Shown here piece by piece: positions 42,965 through 51,887 of a stretch of 64,000 nucleotides of DNA (positions are counted from its first letter, which is position 1; the number at the start of each line of letters is the position of its first letter). Location of the stretch: contig NZ_JACBYW010000004.1 in assembly GCF_013408175.1 (NCBI RefSeq), positions 443,583 through 507,582 of the forward strand, in the 5' to 3' direction. This stretch comes from Actinopolyspora biskrensis. Lineage in GTDB: Bacteria > Actinomycetota > Actinomycetes > Mycobacteriales > Pseudonocardiaceae. Under the pieces are notes generated by a model. That model was given only the letters and a program-made list of their open reading frames with translations, was not told the DNA's origin and made no database searches. The translations under genes were made by a program, and so were the position numbers.

Positions 42965-43996
42965 CTAACTCTGCGTGGTGAATTTCTTTGTCAGGTAGGT
43001 TTCGTAGGAGGTGACGGCGGGGATTTTCACGTTGAGTTTGCCTGCCGTGGTGGTCAACATCGTTTCGTGGCCCAGGAAGCGTCCGTTGGTCGGATCGATG
43101 ATGACGGTGTACTGGGTGGGTAGTCCACTGTCGTCGGATTCCAGGGAGAACGCCTGTCCGGGGCGTCCCGCTCGGTCCCGGGTGGTGCCGGTGTAGTGCA
43201 TGCCGGGTAGTTCGGCGAGCACGCGTAGTATGGTGGCGCGTTCCTGCGGCAGCAGTACCCGGTTTCGCAGCAGGTCGGTCACGGCGGTCAGCGTGCGCAG
43301 GGGTTCCGGCTGGCCGGAGGGGTGCTGGTGCAGCCACTGTCGCAACTCGTCGGCACCGGTCGGGGGGCGACCGTCCGCGAAGAGGTCGCGCTCACCGGGC
43401 GCCCATTGGTCGGTGCGTGTGTCGGTGGACGTATCCGAGGACCATTGCCGACGGTCTTGCTGCGACTGGAATTGCGGGGTGCCCGGAGTGACCGTGCTTC
43501 GCCCGGAACCGTCCGGTTTGCGCCAGGATTCCCGCATCTGCGGCTGGACCACCGAGACGGTGTTGTCATTGCCGATCTGGCTGTTCAGGTACCAGCTCTT
43601 CATTTCGATGTGCTCGGTGTGCCCGGTCGCGCGCGTGGGCACCTCGGATGCCGCGGCCCGCTGTGCGATCCGGCGCAGCTTCGCCGCAGCGGACTGGTCT
43701 TGCTGCGGAGCCACGATGGTCAACGGCTCCGGAGTGGCCGCGTAACTCCGCGAGGGACTCGGTCCGGAGGAGGACCACATCACACCGCTGCCCAGAAGCA
43801 CCACCGCCGTGGCTCCGGCCAGCACCACCCGGCGCCGGGACTGCCCGCGCGATGGGCGCGGCCGCACTGCGGACTGCTCGTCATCGGAGCTCGTCAAGGG
43901 TCCTGGTTCCGGTGGCACCCCAGTTGCGCGCTCGTCCTGACGCATCGGGTCCAACGGCTGGATCACATCACGAATCTGCTGTTCGGCACGCCTCAT
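42965..43996 (-). CDS. CU044_5270 family membrane protein (anti-sigma partner type)
   Basis: A 343-residue protein of the actinobacterial CU044_5270 family, typically encoded right after an ECF sigma factor. The cytoplasmic start of about 55 residues includes IRDVIQPLDPMRQDERA and an Arg-rich segment, then one TM helix (VVLAGATAVVLLGSGVMW) and a large exported domain (IAQRAAASEVPTRATGHTEH, LRTLTAVTDLLRNRVLLPQE, AGRPGQAFSLESDDSGLPTQ, YTVIIDPTNGRFLGHETML). It begins inside the sigma factor stop (4-base overlap). It probably holds the sigma factor until an envelope signal is sensed; this role is inferred from the family. Confidence 0.85.
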   Translation of the reverse strand: MRRAEQQIRDVIQPLDPMRQDERATGVPPEPGPLTSSDDEQSAVRPRPSRGQSRRRVVLAGATAVVLLGSGVMWSSSGPSPSRSYAATPEPLTIVAPQQDQSAAAKLRRIAQRAAASEVPTRATGHTEHIEMKSWYLNSQIGNDNTVSVVQPQMRESWRKPDGSGRSTVTPGTPQFQSQQDRRQWSSDTSTDTRTDQWAPGERDLFADGRPPTGADELRQWLHQHPSGQPEPLRTLTAVTDLLRNRVLLPQERATILRVLAELPGMHYTGTTRDRAGRPGQAFSLESDDSGLPTQYTVIIDPTNGRFLGHETMLTTTAGKLNVKIPAVTSYETYLTKKFTTQS

Positions 43997-44544
43997 CGGT
44001 TCGCTCCTTCCGCTGCGGACGCTGTGACGCTCGGCTCTGCCGGTCGGGTGTGCTCGGGACCGTGCAGACTTTTGAACAGGCGACGCCGCGCGCGACGGAC
44101 GCGCATCGCGGCCGTGGTGCGAGCGCAGCCGAGCACGGTGGCGATCTCAGCAGTGCTGAGGTTTTCCCACGCCACGAGCCGCAGGATTTCTCGGTCGTTC
44201 TCGCGGAGCCGGTCGAACGCCGCCGCAGCCGCCACCCGGTCGGTGACCGCCTCGGCATGGTCACCGTTGCGGTGCTCCGGTTGCGAGGCGACGTGTTCGG
44301 CCAGGTCCTGCGCCCTACGGGCACGCCGGAACTCGTTGGCCAGTACTCGTCGGGCTATCCCGTACAACCACGGCAGCACGCGCTCCTCCGCGGGCATGTC
44401 GGCCAACCGGCGCCACGCCACGACGAAGACTTCGGCCGCGACGTCCTCGACCTCGTCCTCAGCCAAACGCCTGCCGACGAACCGCCGGACATCGCCGTAG
44501 TGACGACGGTAGATGCGACCGAAGTAGGTCTGTCCGTCAGCCAT
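43993..44544 (-). CDS. ECF-type RNA polymerase sigma factor
   Basis: A 183-residue sigma-70 family ECF factor. Region 2 spans about residues 8-75 (RIYRRHYGDVRRFVGRRLAE, VEDVAAEVFVVAWRRL, LPWLYGIARRVLANEFRRAR) and region 4 about 110-165 (ENDREILRLVAWENLSTAEI, GCARTTAAMRVRRARRRLFK). The ATG at 44544 is well placed at the domain start. It is co-translated with the membrane partner downstream. Targets are unknown. Confidence 0.92.
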   Translation of the reverse strand: MADGQTYFGRIYRRHYGDVRRFVGRRLAEDEVEDVAAEVFVVAWRRLADMPAEERVLPWLYGIARRVLANEFRRARRAQDLAEHVASQPEHRNGDHAEAVTDRVAAAAAFDRLRENDREILRLVAWENLSTAEIATVLGCARTTAAMRVRRARRRLFKSLHGPEHTRPAEPSVTASAAEGANR

Positions 44545-44900
44545 CCCGCTCCCTTCCCCTCACATCCATGCTTGTGTCCGGCACCCGACCTGCTGTCACA
44601 CTCGAGTTCAAAGGAAAGAAGCAACGTATCTCACAGGGGACTGTGGGATCTGCATCTTGACAGAACCATTGGATCAGAGCTCACTGCAGTGCTCCCGTCC
44701 CACTGCTGCTCCGCAGCCCAACAAAGCCGACCGATAACACGCAAGCTCTACCCCTGTAACTAGAAGCGGCTAGTGGACAACTACGACTAGATGTCCAGCT
44801 TAGGAACCAGCCCAGTCATGTTTATGACATGACGCGTGAAATGAACCTGTAGGAATCGAATACCACTCACGCAGCCATAGCTCCCCACAAAACAACGAAT
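44545..44900. other. Intergenic promoter region, no gene
   Basis: No coding sequence recognised. The stretch holds the promoter of the sigma factor operon, is AT-richer after 44640, and leads into the left end of a degenerate IS near 44900. Confidence 0.4.
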
Positions 44901-45770
44901 ATTATGCAGGTGTGGTGATTAGTGGGGATAGACACAAGAAGCAACGGTCTTTCCGGCATCATGCTTTTCGGTCAAGAACAAGCAGTGCGCCAAGGAAAGA
45001 CCGTTGCGTTACAAGGATACCACAGGTTTGAGTGAGGACCAGCTTCGTTGGTTGGCTGAGCGGATCAGCGAGTTGATTCGATGGGACCCGAGCAACACGT
45101 TGTCGGTGTTCATGGCCCTGGTGGTGACATTGGAGTCCTATCGGACGAATCTGACCCAGAAACAACTGGCTGTGTTCCGGAATACGAGCCAGTCGACGAT
45201 TTCACGTGTGGTGCGCCGGATCGATCCCGTCCTGGCCGACACGTTGAACGAGGTACACGCCCCGCTCGAAGAGTTCCACGGACGAGTCACCCATTGTGGA
45301 TGGCGTACTCATCCCCACCGGGGACCACCGTGACCAGCATGGTATCTACTCGGGGAAACATCGACGTTACGGCGTGCGCCTGCAGCTGACCACCGATCTC
45401 CGAGGGAATCTTCTCGCGTGTTCGGAGATCTTTCCCGGCGCCACCCATGACCTCACGGTGTTTCGGAATTCATCACTGCACGAGACGCTGAATCATGCCA
45501 ACACCATCGGCGATCTCGGTTATCTGGGAAGTACTGTCACCCAACCCAACAAAACACCGAAAAACGGAAAAATCGACCTCGCCAGAGAAAAAACCAACAC
45601 GACGATAGTTTTCCTACGCTACCCGATCGAACGCGTCATCGCCCACCTGAAAAACTGGAACATCCTGTCCAGCTGATACCGCCGCTCACTCGTTCATCTT
45701 CAACGAATAGTCCACATCATCACCGGGCTCCGGCGACTCCAAGAGACCCGGTAAACAGTTCAATGCATAA
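44900..45770 (+). mobile_element. Degenerate insertion sequence (DDE_Tnp_4/HARBI-like transposase)
   Basis: The limits are approximate: TTATGCA at 44902-44908 and its complement TGCATAA at 45764-45770 may be the outer parts of the terminal repeats. A 13-bp inverted repeat, CAACGGTCTTTCC (44942-44954) and GGAAAGACCGTTG (44994-45006), lies just before and into the transposase start and could limit its translation. Lower GC than the host. Confidence 0.55.
45004..45754 (+). pseudogene. Transposase, frameshifted and with internal stop
   Basis: Frame 1 from 45004 gives LSEDQLRWLAERISELIRWD, FMALVVTLESYRTNLTQKQL and NTSQSTISRVVRRID, the helix-turn-helix front of DDE_Tnp_4 transposases. At GTCACCCATTGTG (about 45285-45297) one extra C breaks the frame; the next frame continues VDGVLIPTGDHRDQ, IYSGKHRRYGVRLQLTTDLR, FPGATHDLTVFRNSSLH with the catalytic Asp residues and ends NWNILSS at a TGA (45674). 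The same frame resumes as YRRSLVHLQRIVHIITGLRR to TAA at 45754. Two lesions mean the gene is dead. Confidence 0.8.
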
Positions 45771-45823
45771 CCTTCACTGTTTGTCCTGACTGGATCAATC
45801 CCACAAATCCTGAAGCGGCTTCG

Positions 45824-46431
45824 GTGGCTAATAGCAACAGCGGGTTGGGCAGCACTGGAACACGTTTTGTAGCATATGAGGATAAATATCCTACCGAGGT
45901 GACGGGTGATCGTATCGGCACTGGATCCGCGTCGGACGGATTCAATAAAAATCTTGGTTCGGAAAAGATCTACTTCGTCGATCTGATGCGCACATGGGCT
46001 CTGAGTATCGCGGAGAACCTCGTCGACAGGGTCGAGTGCGAGTATCGGCGTCGGATAGAGTGGTGGGACGGTGCCGATGCGGCACCCAAATTCCACGTCG
46101 TCGTGGAGTGCTGGGTGGCCGCTGACTGTGCTATCTACCTACGCTACCGGCACTACAGAAGTAGGATCGGCGTGCGGATAGCCGATCTCGACCTGGACAG
46201 GGTCACTGGCACGCGGTTGGATCTCTCCAGGAGAGATGATCTCCTGGGGTCCTCCGTTGGATTCGCCAACAACCTTTATGGCACGGTGCTGGAGTCCGGA
46301 CCCCTCTCGCGGAGGAACGGGAATGGACGGATTCCTTGGGATACGAGTGGTGGGGCGATCCCACGCCGCCGCAGGGATGGAACCGGGCGATCCATGATAC
46401 GCCCCGACTGGAGACGATTTCGGTTCGCTGA
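45824..46431 (+). pseudogene. Truncated, frameshifted gene of unknown family
   Basis: From about 45970 the plus frame has coding character: SEKIYFVDLMRTWALSIAEN, VECEYRRRIEWWDGADAA, FHVVVECWVAADCAIYLRYR, IADLDLDRVTGTRLDLSRRD, SVGFANNLYGTVLESGPLS. After RIPWDT (46344) this frame degrades to Arg/Gly-rich sequence, whereas the -1 frame reads EWWGDPTPPQGWNRAIHDTP and RLETISVR then TGA at 46429-46431, which looks like the true end. One missing base near 46343 explains this. The stop at 45812 and the IS directly upstream suggest that the 5' end was lost. I do not recognise the family. Confidence 0.6.
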
Positions 46432-46450
46432 GCAATCAGCGCGAGGCGCT

Positions 46451-46896
46451 CAGCCGTAGCGGTCGCCATCGAGAAGAACGGCGAGTCGTGTGGAAATCTT
46501 CCGTTTGTCGTTGTCCGCGTCAAAGTCTGTGATAATCGGCCGACATGCACGCATTGCTTCCGGTGGGAAACAGGATGAACGACCGGGAAATCCGGTCGAT
46601 CAGAGCCACCGGATATTTAGCCGTCCGGACCCGCCGTCTTCGATGATTTCGAACACGAAGACGTCTGCGGACATGCCCAGCCGCATACTCAGGGAGTGTC
46701 CACGCGCCGTGGCAGGACCGTTCGAGGACGGGCTTTGTGCTTCCCTCGGGAGATTTATTCCCGGATCGCTTCCATCCGGCTCCGAGGGGGCGTGATGGGC
46801 GCGATTACTCATCGGTGCGCGGATGGGACTTGGGTGGAAGTCCTGCTGATGTGGCTCGTGAGAGCTCATTTCGGAGGACGCCGCCGACAGCACTGA
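46451..46896 (-). pseudogene. Decayed copy of the 35887-36516 membrane protein gene
   Basis: Base-by-base comparison with 36065-36540 shows clear homology without a common reading frame: for example GCCGACATGC then CGC, CAGAGCCACC, CCCGCCGTCT, CCATTCGAG/CCGTTCGAG, and GGGTGG-AGTCC. The start codon has changed from ATG to ACG (46857-46859), and the bases matching the stop of the upstream helical gene (TTTCAGAAGATGTCGCC) read TTTCGGAGGACGCCGCC. A residual frame still gives ARGHSLSMRLGM and EIIEDGGSGRLNIRWL against the functional SRGQSFGIGLAI and GVIRDGGIGWMSTWWL. So a third cassette once stood here. Confidence 0.75.
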
Positions 46897-46984
46897 CCAC
46901 GGCAGCCGCCCGGGAGGCCCGTAGTCGGCTACCTCGGCACAGCCGTTTCGTGGAGTTCCCCGGAGCTGTTCCGTGCCGGTGGTG

Positions 46985-47008
46985 CCCAGTTATAGGCAAA
47001 ATTGGGAA
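46985..47008. repeat. 24-bp repeat, copy 1, at island border
   Basis: CCCAGTTATAGGCAAAATTG followed by GGAA. It matches copy 2 at 47053-47076 except for two positions. Each copy is itself an imperfect inverted repeat (CCCAGTT/AATTGGG). Confidence 0.7.
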
Positions 47009-47052
47009 ACCCCACCGCCCCTGGGGATCCCATCGCACCCCTGTGGACGACT

Positions 47053-47076
47053 CCCAATTATAGGCAAAACTGGGAA
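47053..47076. repeat. 24-bp repeat, copy 2, overlapping the Nudix stop
   Basis: CCCAATTATAGGCAAAACTG followed by GGAA, starting 68 bases after copy 1. It contains the last codons and stop of the Nudix gene. The arms differ from copy 1 in a swapped manner, so the left arm of one copy pairs perfectly with the right arm of the other. Confidence 0.7.
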
Positions 47077-47627
47077 CGTCCGGGGGTGAACCGTTCCGCC
47101 GCTGCGGCCACCAACGGCCCCAGATCACCTTCCTCCGGCAGCTCCGCGAGCGGCCACCAGCGCAGATCCTTCGACTCCGCGCTGCGCCTGGGCACCGCAC
47201 CGTCCGGGGCGCGCACCAGGAAGCGCACGTCGAAGTGCCTGGTGGGGCGGCCGAGCGAGCAGGTGACCGGATGCACGTCCAGATGCACCGGCTCCGGATC
47301 GATGCTCAGCCCCTCGACCCCGGACTCCTCGCCGGCCTCGCGCAGCGCGGCCCCGGCGAGGCTCTCGTCGGAGGGTTCACAGTGTCCACCCAGCTGCAGC
47401 CAGCGCCCCACCCGCGGGTGCAGGGTCAGCAGCGCGTGTGAGCCCGTGTGGTCCAGCACCAGGACCGAGGCGGTCACGTGTCCCGGCTCGCACTCGCGCA
47501 GGCAGCTGTCCGCACGTGCCCGCAGCAGCGTCAGGAAGGCGTGCCGCAGCGCCTCCTGGCCCGGATCGTCGCCGGTTCCGGGCCATTCCTCCAGAGTTCG
47601 CAGTGCGTCCTCGTGCGGCCCGTTCAC
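47058..47627 (-). CDS. Nudix hydrolase, third gene of the fbiA-fbiB operon
   Basis: A 189-residue Nudix protein with the full Nudix box [20 protein letters not shown] then EESG (Gx5Ex7REUxEExG) at about residues 79-102, preceded by [20 protein letters not shown]. These enzymes hydrolyse nucleoside diphosphates linked to another moiety; the substrate is unknown. The GTG at 47627 overlaps the fbiB stop by 4 bases, so it is co-translated with the F420 genes and may act on a related metabolite. Its last residues (RSQFCL) are encoded within a 24-bp repeat that marks the border of the accessory island, so the C-terminus may have been altered by recombination. Confidence 0.88.
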   Translation of the reverse strand: MNGPHEDALRTLEEWPGTGDDPGQEALRHAFLTLLRARADSCLRECEPGHVTASVLVLDHTGSHALLTLHPRVGRWLQLGGHCEPSDESLAGAALREAGEESGVEGLSIDPEPVHLDVHPVTCSLGRPTRHFDVRFLVRAPDGAVPRRSAESKDLRWWPLAELPEEGDLGPLVAAAAERFTPGRSQFCL

Positions 47628-48967
47628 AGCTCCACCAGCCCGCTCTCCGGATCACGCGGCTGCCGCGGCCCGCCCGCGGGTTCGGCCGGGTGCCCGAGCG
47701 CCACCGCGCCGAGCGGCTCCCACGTCGCGGGCAGCTCCAGCGTCGCCCGCACCACCTCGGGGCAGAACAGCGTGGAGGAGACCCAGCAGGACCCGAGCTC
47801 CTCCGCGGCCAGCGCGACCAGCAGGTTCTGCACGGCTGCCCCGCCCGCGACCACGAACATCGAGCGCTCCGCGTCCGCCCTGCGCTCGTCCGGGTAGTCG
47901 TGCGCCCCGTCCCTGATCAGGAACGGCACCACCATCTCGGGGGCCTCGTAGAGCAGGTCCCCGCGCGCGACCCTGCGCTGCGCCCCGTTCCCGGAAACCC
48001 CGTCGGCACGCAGATCGTCTAGCCACGCGGTGCGCATCGCGTCCAGCAGCTTCCTGCGCAGCCCGCGATCCCGCAGCCACACGAAACGCACCGGCCTGGT
48101 GTGGTGCGGAGCGGGAGCCGTCAACGCGGCTCCCACGGCCCTGCGCACGGCCTCCGAGTCCACCGGATCGTCCGCGAACTCGCGCACCGAGCGACGCAGC
48201 AGCACGGCCTCGCCGCGCCCCTGCGCGACGGCCTCGGCCGTGCCCAGCCGGAACAGGTCCTCGTCCACGGTGCGGACCAGGTCGCCCGCCCTGGAGCCGT
48301 CGTCCCGCTCGTCGAGCCCGCGCACCACGGCGACCGGTACTCTGCCGAGCTTGCCCTTGACCAGATCGGCGGCCCCCGCGACCTCGTCCGCCACGGCCAC
48401 CTCGGTGACCTCCAGCGCGTTGCCGAGCGAGTCGGTGGTGCCCGCGTACCGGTGCAGCACCGAAAGACCGGCCGAACCGATCGCGACGTCGGTCTGACCG
48501 AGCCGCCAGGCACGCCCCATGGTGTCGGTGATCACCACGGCCACGTTCACCCCCAGCCGCTCCGCCAGCTCCCCGCGCAGCCGCTCGGCGCTGGCGTCCG
48601 GATCGCGGGGCAGCAACGCGATCTCGTCGGTGGCGACGTTGGAGGCGTCCACCCCGGAAGCGGCCTGCACGATCCCGAGCTTGTTCTGCGTGATCAGCGT
48701 CCGGCCGCGTCGGGCCAGCACGTGGTCCGCCTCGGAGAGCACCAGCTCGCGGCGCAGCGCGTCCCGCTGCTCGGGATCGTGCGGTGCCCGTACGATCCTG
48801 CCCTCGACCTTGGAGAGCACCTTGCTGGTGACCACCACGGCGTCGCCGTCGCGCAGCCAGGGCACGTTCGCGGCCAGCGCCCCCGCGAGGTCGTCCCCCT
48901 CGGAGAACTCGGGCAGCCCGTCGACCGCGTGCAGCTCCAGCCCATCGTTCGCGGCGTGATCGTTCAC
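47624..48967 (-). CDS. fbiB: F420 gamma-glutamyl ligase/FMN-dependent dehydro-F420 reductase FbiB
   Basis: A 447-residue two-domain enzyme of coenzyme F420 synthesis. The N-terminal CofE-like half (to about residue 245) adds glutamates: [75 protein letters not shown]. The C-terminal nitroreductase-like half (from about 255) has [38 protein letters not shown] and [20 protein letters not shown] and reduces the dehydro form with FMN. Length equals the mycobacterial protein. GTG 48967 overlaps the fbiA stop, so both are coupled. Confidence 0.95.
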   Translation of the reverse strand: MNDHAANDGLELHAVDGLPEFSEGDDLAGALAANVPWLRDGDAVVVTSKVLSKVEGRIVRAPHDPEQRDALRRELVLSEADHVLARRGRTLITQNKLGIVQAASGVDASNVATDEIALLPRDPDASAERLRGELAERLGVNVAVVITDTMGRAWRLGQTDVAIGSAGLSVLHRYAGTTDSLGNALEVTEVAVADEVAGAADLVKGKLGRVPVAVVRGLDERDDGSRAGDLVRTVDEDLFRLGTAEAVAQGRGEAVLLRRSVREFADDPVDSEAVRRAVGAALTAPAPHHTRPVRFVWLRDRGLRRKLLDAMRTAWLDDLRADGVSGNGAQRRVARGDLLYEAPEMVVPFLIRDGAHDYPDERRADAERSMFVVAGGAAVQNLLVALAAEELGSCWVSSTLFCPEVVRATLELPATWEPLGAVALGHPAEPAGGPRQPRDPESGLVEL

Positions 48968-49974
48968 CCTGCCACCTCCGGTACCGTCACCCCTCCGATC
49001 TCGAAGGCGGCGCGCGCCATCTCGGCGCTGGCGGACACGTCCGACATGATCAGCGGAACGGAACGGGTCGCCACCCCGGGAATCTGGGCGGTGTCCTCGC
49101 TGTCCACCAGCCAGGCGTCCAGGACGCCCTCGTTCGAGGTGGAACGGGAGCCGTAGTGCTGCCCGACGGCCTGGGCCGTGCTGTCCACCCCGATGGCCCG
49201 CAGGCAGGCGTCCGCCATTCCGCGCACCGCCCGGCCGCCGACGATGGGCGACAGCCCCACCACGGGGGCCGCAGTCTCCCGCAGCGCCTCGCGCACTCCG
49301 GGGACGGCGAGCATGGTGCCGATGCTGACCACGGGGTTGGAGGGGGCGAGCAGCACGATGTCGGCCCCGGAGACCGCGTCCAGCGTTTCCCGCAGCGCGG
49401 TGGCCTCCTCCGCGCCGACCGGCACGATCGCGTTGGCCTCCGGCCCGGCCCCGTGGCGGACCCACCACTCCTGGAAGTGCACGGCCTTGGGGCCCGCTCC
49501 CCGCGGGTCCTCGATGGCCACGTGGGTCTCGACCCTGTCGTCGGTGACGGGCAGCAGGTTCACCCCGGGGCGCCAGCGGTCGCACAGCGCCTCGGTGATC
49601 GCCGAGAGCGGATATCCCGCGCGCAGCATCCTGGTGCGAACCAGGTGCGTGGCGATGTCCCGGTCCCCGAGGCCGAACCAGTTCGGTTCCGCGCCGTAGG
49701 CGGACAGCTCCTCGGAGACCGACCAGGTCTCGGACTCGCGTCCCCAGCCCTTGGCCGTGTCGATGCCGCCGCCGAGGGTGTACATGCAGGTGTCCAGATC
49801 GGGGCACACCCGCAGGCCGTGCATCCAGACGTCGTCGGCGATGTTGACGACAGCGGAGATCTCGTGCGGTGATTCTTGCTCGGGCTCGCCGATCGCGGGC
49901 ATCCCGAGAGCCTCCTTGACTCCCAGCAGGAATTGCGCGCCACCGACTCCGCCGACCAGTACTGCGACCTTCAC
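48964..49974 (-). CDS. fbiA: Phosphoenolpyruvyl/2-phospho-L-lactate transferase FbiA
   Basis: A 336-residue CofD/FbiA enzyme that transfers the GMP-activated C3 moiety to Fo, giving dehydro-F420-0 (actinobacterial route). [20 protein letters not shown] is the nucleotide loop, then [56 protein letters not shown] and [23 protein letters not shown] 49974 is chosen for its GGGAGGAT site and the conserved start; the frame extends upstream without support. It begins the fbiA-fbiB-Nudix operon. Confidence 0.95.
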   Translation of the reverse strand: MKVAVLVGGVGGAQFLLGVKEALGMPAIGEPEQESPHEISAVVNIADDVWMHGLRVCPDLDTCMYTLGGGIDTAKGWGRESETWSVSEELSAYGAEPNWFGLGDRDIATHLVRTRMLRAGYPLSAITEALCDRWRPGVNLLPVTDDRVETHVAIEDPRGAGPKAVHFQEWWVRHGAGPEANAIVPVGAEEATALRETLDAVSGADIVLLAPSNPVVSIGTMLAVPGVREALRETAAPVVGLSPIVGGRAVRGMADACLRAIGVDSTAQAVGQHYGSRSTSNEGVLDAWLVDSEDTAQIPGVATRSVPLIMSDVSASAEMARAAFEIGGVTVPEVAG

Positions 49975-50035
49975 GGCGGGAATCCTCCCACGCCCGCGCG
50001 GGCCGGTGGTGCGCAACCGGGTGAGATCACCGGTG

Positions 50036-50785
50036 TCACTCCCAGAAGCGGAACACGGAGTCGCCCAGACCTGCGAGCTCGGCCGTGCCGCCGACCGCGT
50101 CGAACAGGCCGAATGCCACGTTGAAGAACACGTAGCCGGCCCCGGGGATGACGAACAGGATCAGGATGATCCCCAGCGGGGCCCAGGGGCGGGCCTTCTC
50201 GCCGAGCTCGCGCGCCCGGAACGACAGCCAGGGCTCTATGGCGCCGTACCCGTCCAGCCCCGGAACGGGGAGGATGTTGAGCACGAAGGCGATCACCTGC
50301 AGGAAGGCCAGGTACGACAGCCCCGCGCCGAGCACGGGCGGCATGGTGATGGTGGCGATCGAAGCGGTCAGCCCGATCCCGATCAGCAGGTTCGTCAGCG
50401 GCCCGGCGAGGGAGACGGTCGCTTCGTCCTTTTTGGACCGCAGTGCCGTGTGGTTGATCCACACAGCCCCACCCGGAAGAGGGATACCACCGATCAACAC
50501 GAACAGGATCGGAAGCAGCAGGCTGACCACGGGGTCGGTGTAGTGGCGCGGGTCGAGGGTGAGGTAGCCCTTGGCGCGCACCGAGTGGTCTCCTCCGCGG
50601 AAAGCGGTGATCGCGTGTCCGAATTCGTGCAGGCACAGGGAGCTGGCCCAGCCGCCGAGCACGATCAGTACTACGCCGGTCGTGTAAAGGAAAGCACTGT
50701 TCATAGTGGCCAGAAATCCGCCTGCCACCGTGACGGCCAGCAAGGCCAGGAACAGGGGGCTTACGCGCATCGCGGTATTTCGCAC
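50036..50785 (-). CDS. Site-2-protease-like M50 zinc metalloprotease
   Basis: A 249-residue polytopic membrane protease of the M50/S2P group. The zinc motif HEFGH is in SSLCLHEFGHAITAFRGGDH (about residues 52-71), and the third ligand Asp is in NILPVPGLDGYGAIEPW near 191-207. At least five hydrophobic segments surround these (PLFLALLAVTVAGGFLA, TGVVLIVLGGWASSL, VSLLLPILFVLIGGIPLP, NLLIGIGLTASIATITM, LGIILILFVIPGAGYVFF). GTG 50785 has GGGAGA upstream; ATG 50770 is an alternative. It is on the same strand as fbiA and divergent from whiB2. Substrates are unknown; an anti-sigma or signal-peptide remnant is possible. Confidence 0.88.
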   Translation of the reverse strand: MRNTAMRVSPLFLALLAVTVAGGFLATMNSAFLYTTGVVLIVLGGWASSLCLHEFGHAITAFRGGDHSVRAKGYLTLDPRHYTDPVVSLLLPILFVLIGGIPLPGGAVWINHTALRSKKDEATVSLAGPLTNLLIGIGLTASIATITMPPVLGAGLSYLAFLQVIAFVLNILPVPGLDGYGAIEPWLSFRARELGEKARPWAPLGIILILFVIPGAGYVFFNVAFGLFDAVGGTAELAGLGDSVFRFWE

Positions 50786-51237
50786 CCCACCAGTCTCCCG
50801 TCCGCTCGCCGGGCGCGATCGAGGTGTCGGTGGTATTCCTAGATCCGGGATCTTGAAAGGTCGAATGGAGCAGTCCGATGGACGCATGGTGGCGGAGTGG
50901 TTCTGCTCCGTTGAGCTGTTGCCCGTTCCCCCTACGGAAGGTCTCCACTTGACCACTGGGAGGGACGCGGGTGTAATCACAACAGTGTTATTCAACCGCC
51001 CGAAGGGTTGATTGCCACTCCCGCCAGGTGTGGCAATGATCACCCGATCGGCGGTGCCGGGTGACGGGAGGCCCGGTAAGCGCACGGTCGGACGGCGCCT
51101 TGGTGGCGTGACCTCGGTGCTCCGTCCGGCGGCCGGAATTCACGGCCGAATACCGAACCGGTGGGAGCCGGTTCACCACGTCCCGCGCGTCCTGGGGAGG
51201 TCCGCGGGAACGGAATAACTGAACGGGGGAGGTTCAC
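50786..51237. other. Control region between M50 protease and whiB2
   Basis: 450 bases without a gene. ATTGCCAC (51011-51018) and GTGGCAAT (51030-51037) form an 8-bp inverted repeat with 11 bases between, a candidate operator. The sequence becomes AT-richer at 50970-51000 and again close to whiB2, which starts after GGGGGAGG. Confidence 0.5.
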
Positions 51238-51546
51238 ATGTTGCAGACCGAGCAAGGCCTCGCGGAGGGGGAAGAGGCTCGCATCGGCGAGCTCGACATT
51301 CTGGCCGGACTGATCGACTCCGAGGAAGATCAGGACTGGCAGGAGCGCGCCCTGTGCGCGCAAACCGATCCGGAGGCATTCTTTCCGGAAAAGGGCGGAT
51401 CGACCCGCGAAGCGAAACGCATTTGCGCGGGCTGCGAAGTACGTTCGGAATGTCTCGAATACGCCCTGGAACACGACGAGAGGTTCGGCATTTGGGGCGG
51501 TCTTTCCGAACGGGAACGGCGTAGGCTCAAACGTCAGGCGGGGTGA
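51238..51546 (+). CDS. whiB2: WhiB2/WhmD-type iron-sulfur regulator
   Basis: A 102-residue WhiB-family protein that binds a [4Fe-4S] cluster through C40, C63, C66 and C72 (ALCAQTD, RICAGC, SECLEY) and acts with the principal sigma factor. The GIWGG turn is at 84-88 and the basic DNA-contact end is ERRRLKRQAG. WhiB2/WhmD is the septation and cell-division member, and its neighbours (fbiA side and the Rv3259/DUF3499/manB side) match the mycobacterial locus. The ATG follows GGGGGAGG. Confidence 0.93.
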   Translation: MLQTEQGLAEGEEARIGELDILAGLIDSEEDQDWQERALCAQTDPEAFFPEKGGSTREAKRICAGCEVRSECLEYALEHDERFGIWGGLSERERRRLKRQAG

Positions 51547-51887
51547 GCTCCGCGCGGTTCCCGGTGCTCGAAAGCGCTTGGGTGAAGGCGGATCACCTTT
51601 TTCGCGCCCACGGAGTGGGAACGGGTACGGTCCGGAATTTCCTCTCCGCGACCGGTTCCACTCCGCGGACGGATCGGTGAGAGGTGATCCGCCTGCGGTA
51701 CCGAGGTTCGACGGGCGGGGCACACGGCTCGTAGCCACAGGCGTGCCCCGCGGCGTTGTGCGGACCGTGGAACACCGTGCTGCTTCGGCGAAGCCGTGTG
51801 GGCCGGTTCGGTGAGCATTCTCTCCGTGAGCGCGTGCCGTCCACTACTGTCGTGCGGTGATCGGACCCCGGCACGCGGGAGGAGACG

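Noticed and set aside
45686-46096. 136-residue minus ORF opposite the 45824 pseudogene
   Set aside because: The plus-strand reading shows better protein character and a consistent frameshift explanation.
46490-46795. 101-residue plus ORF
   Set aside because: Lies antisense over the decayed membrane-protein copy and has no independent support.
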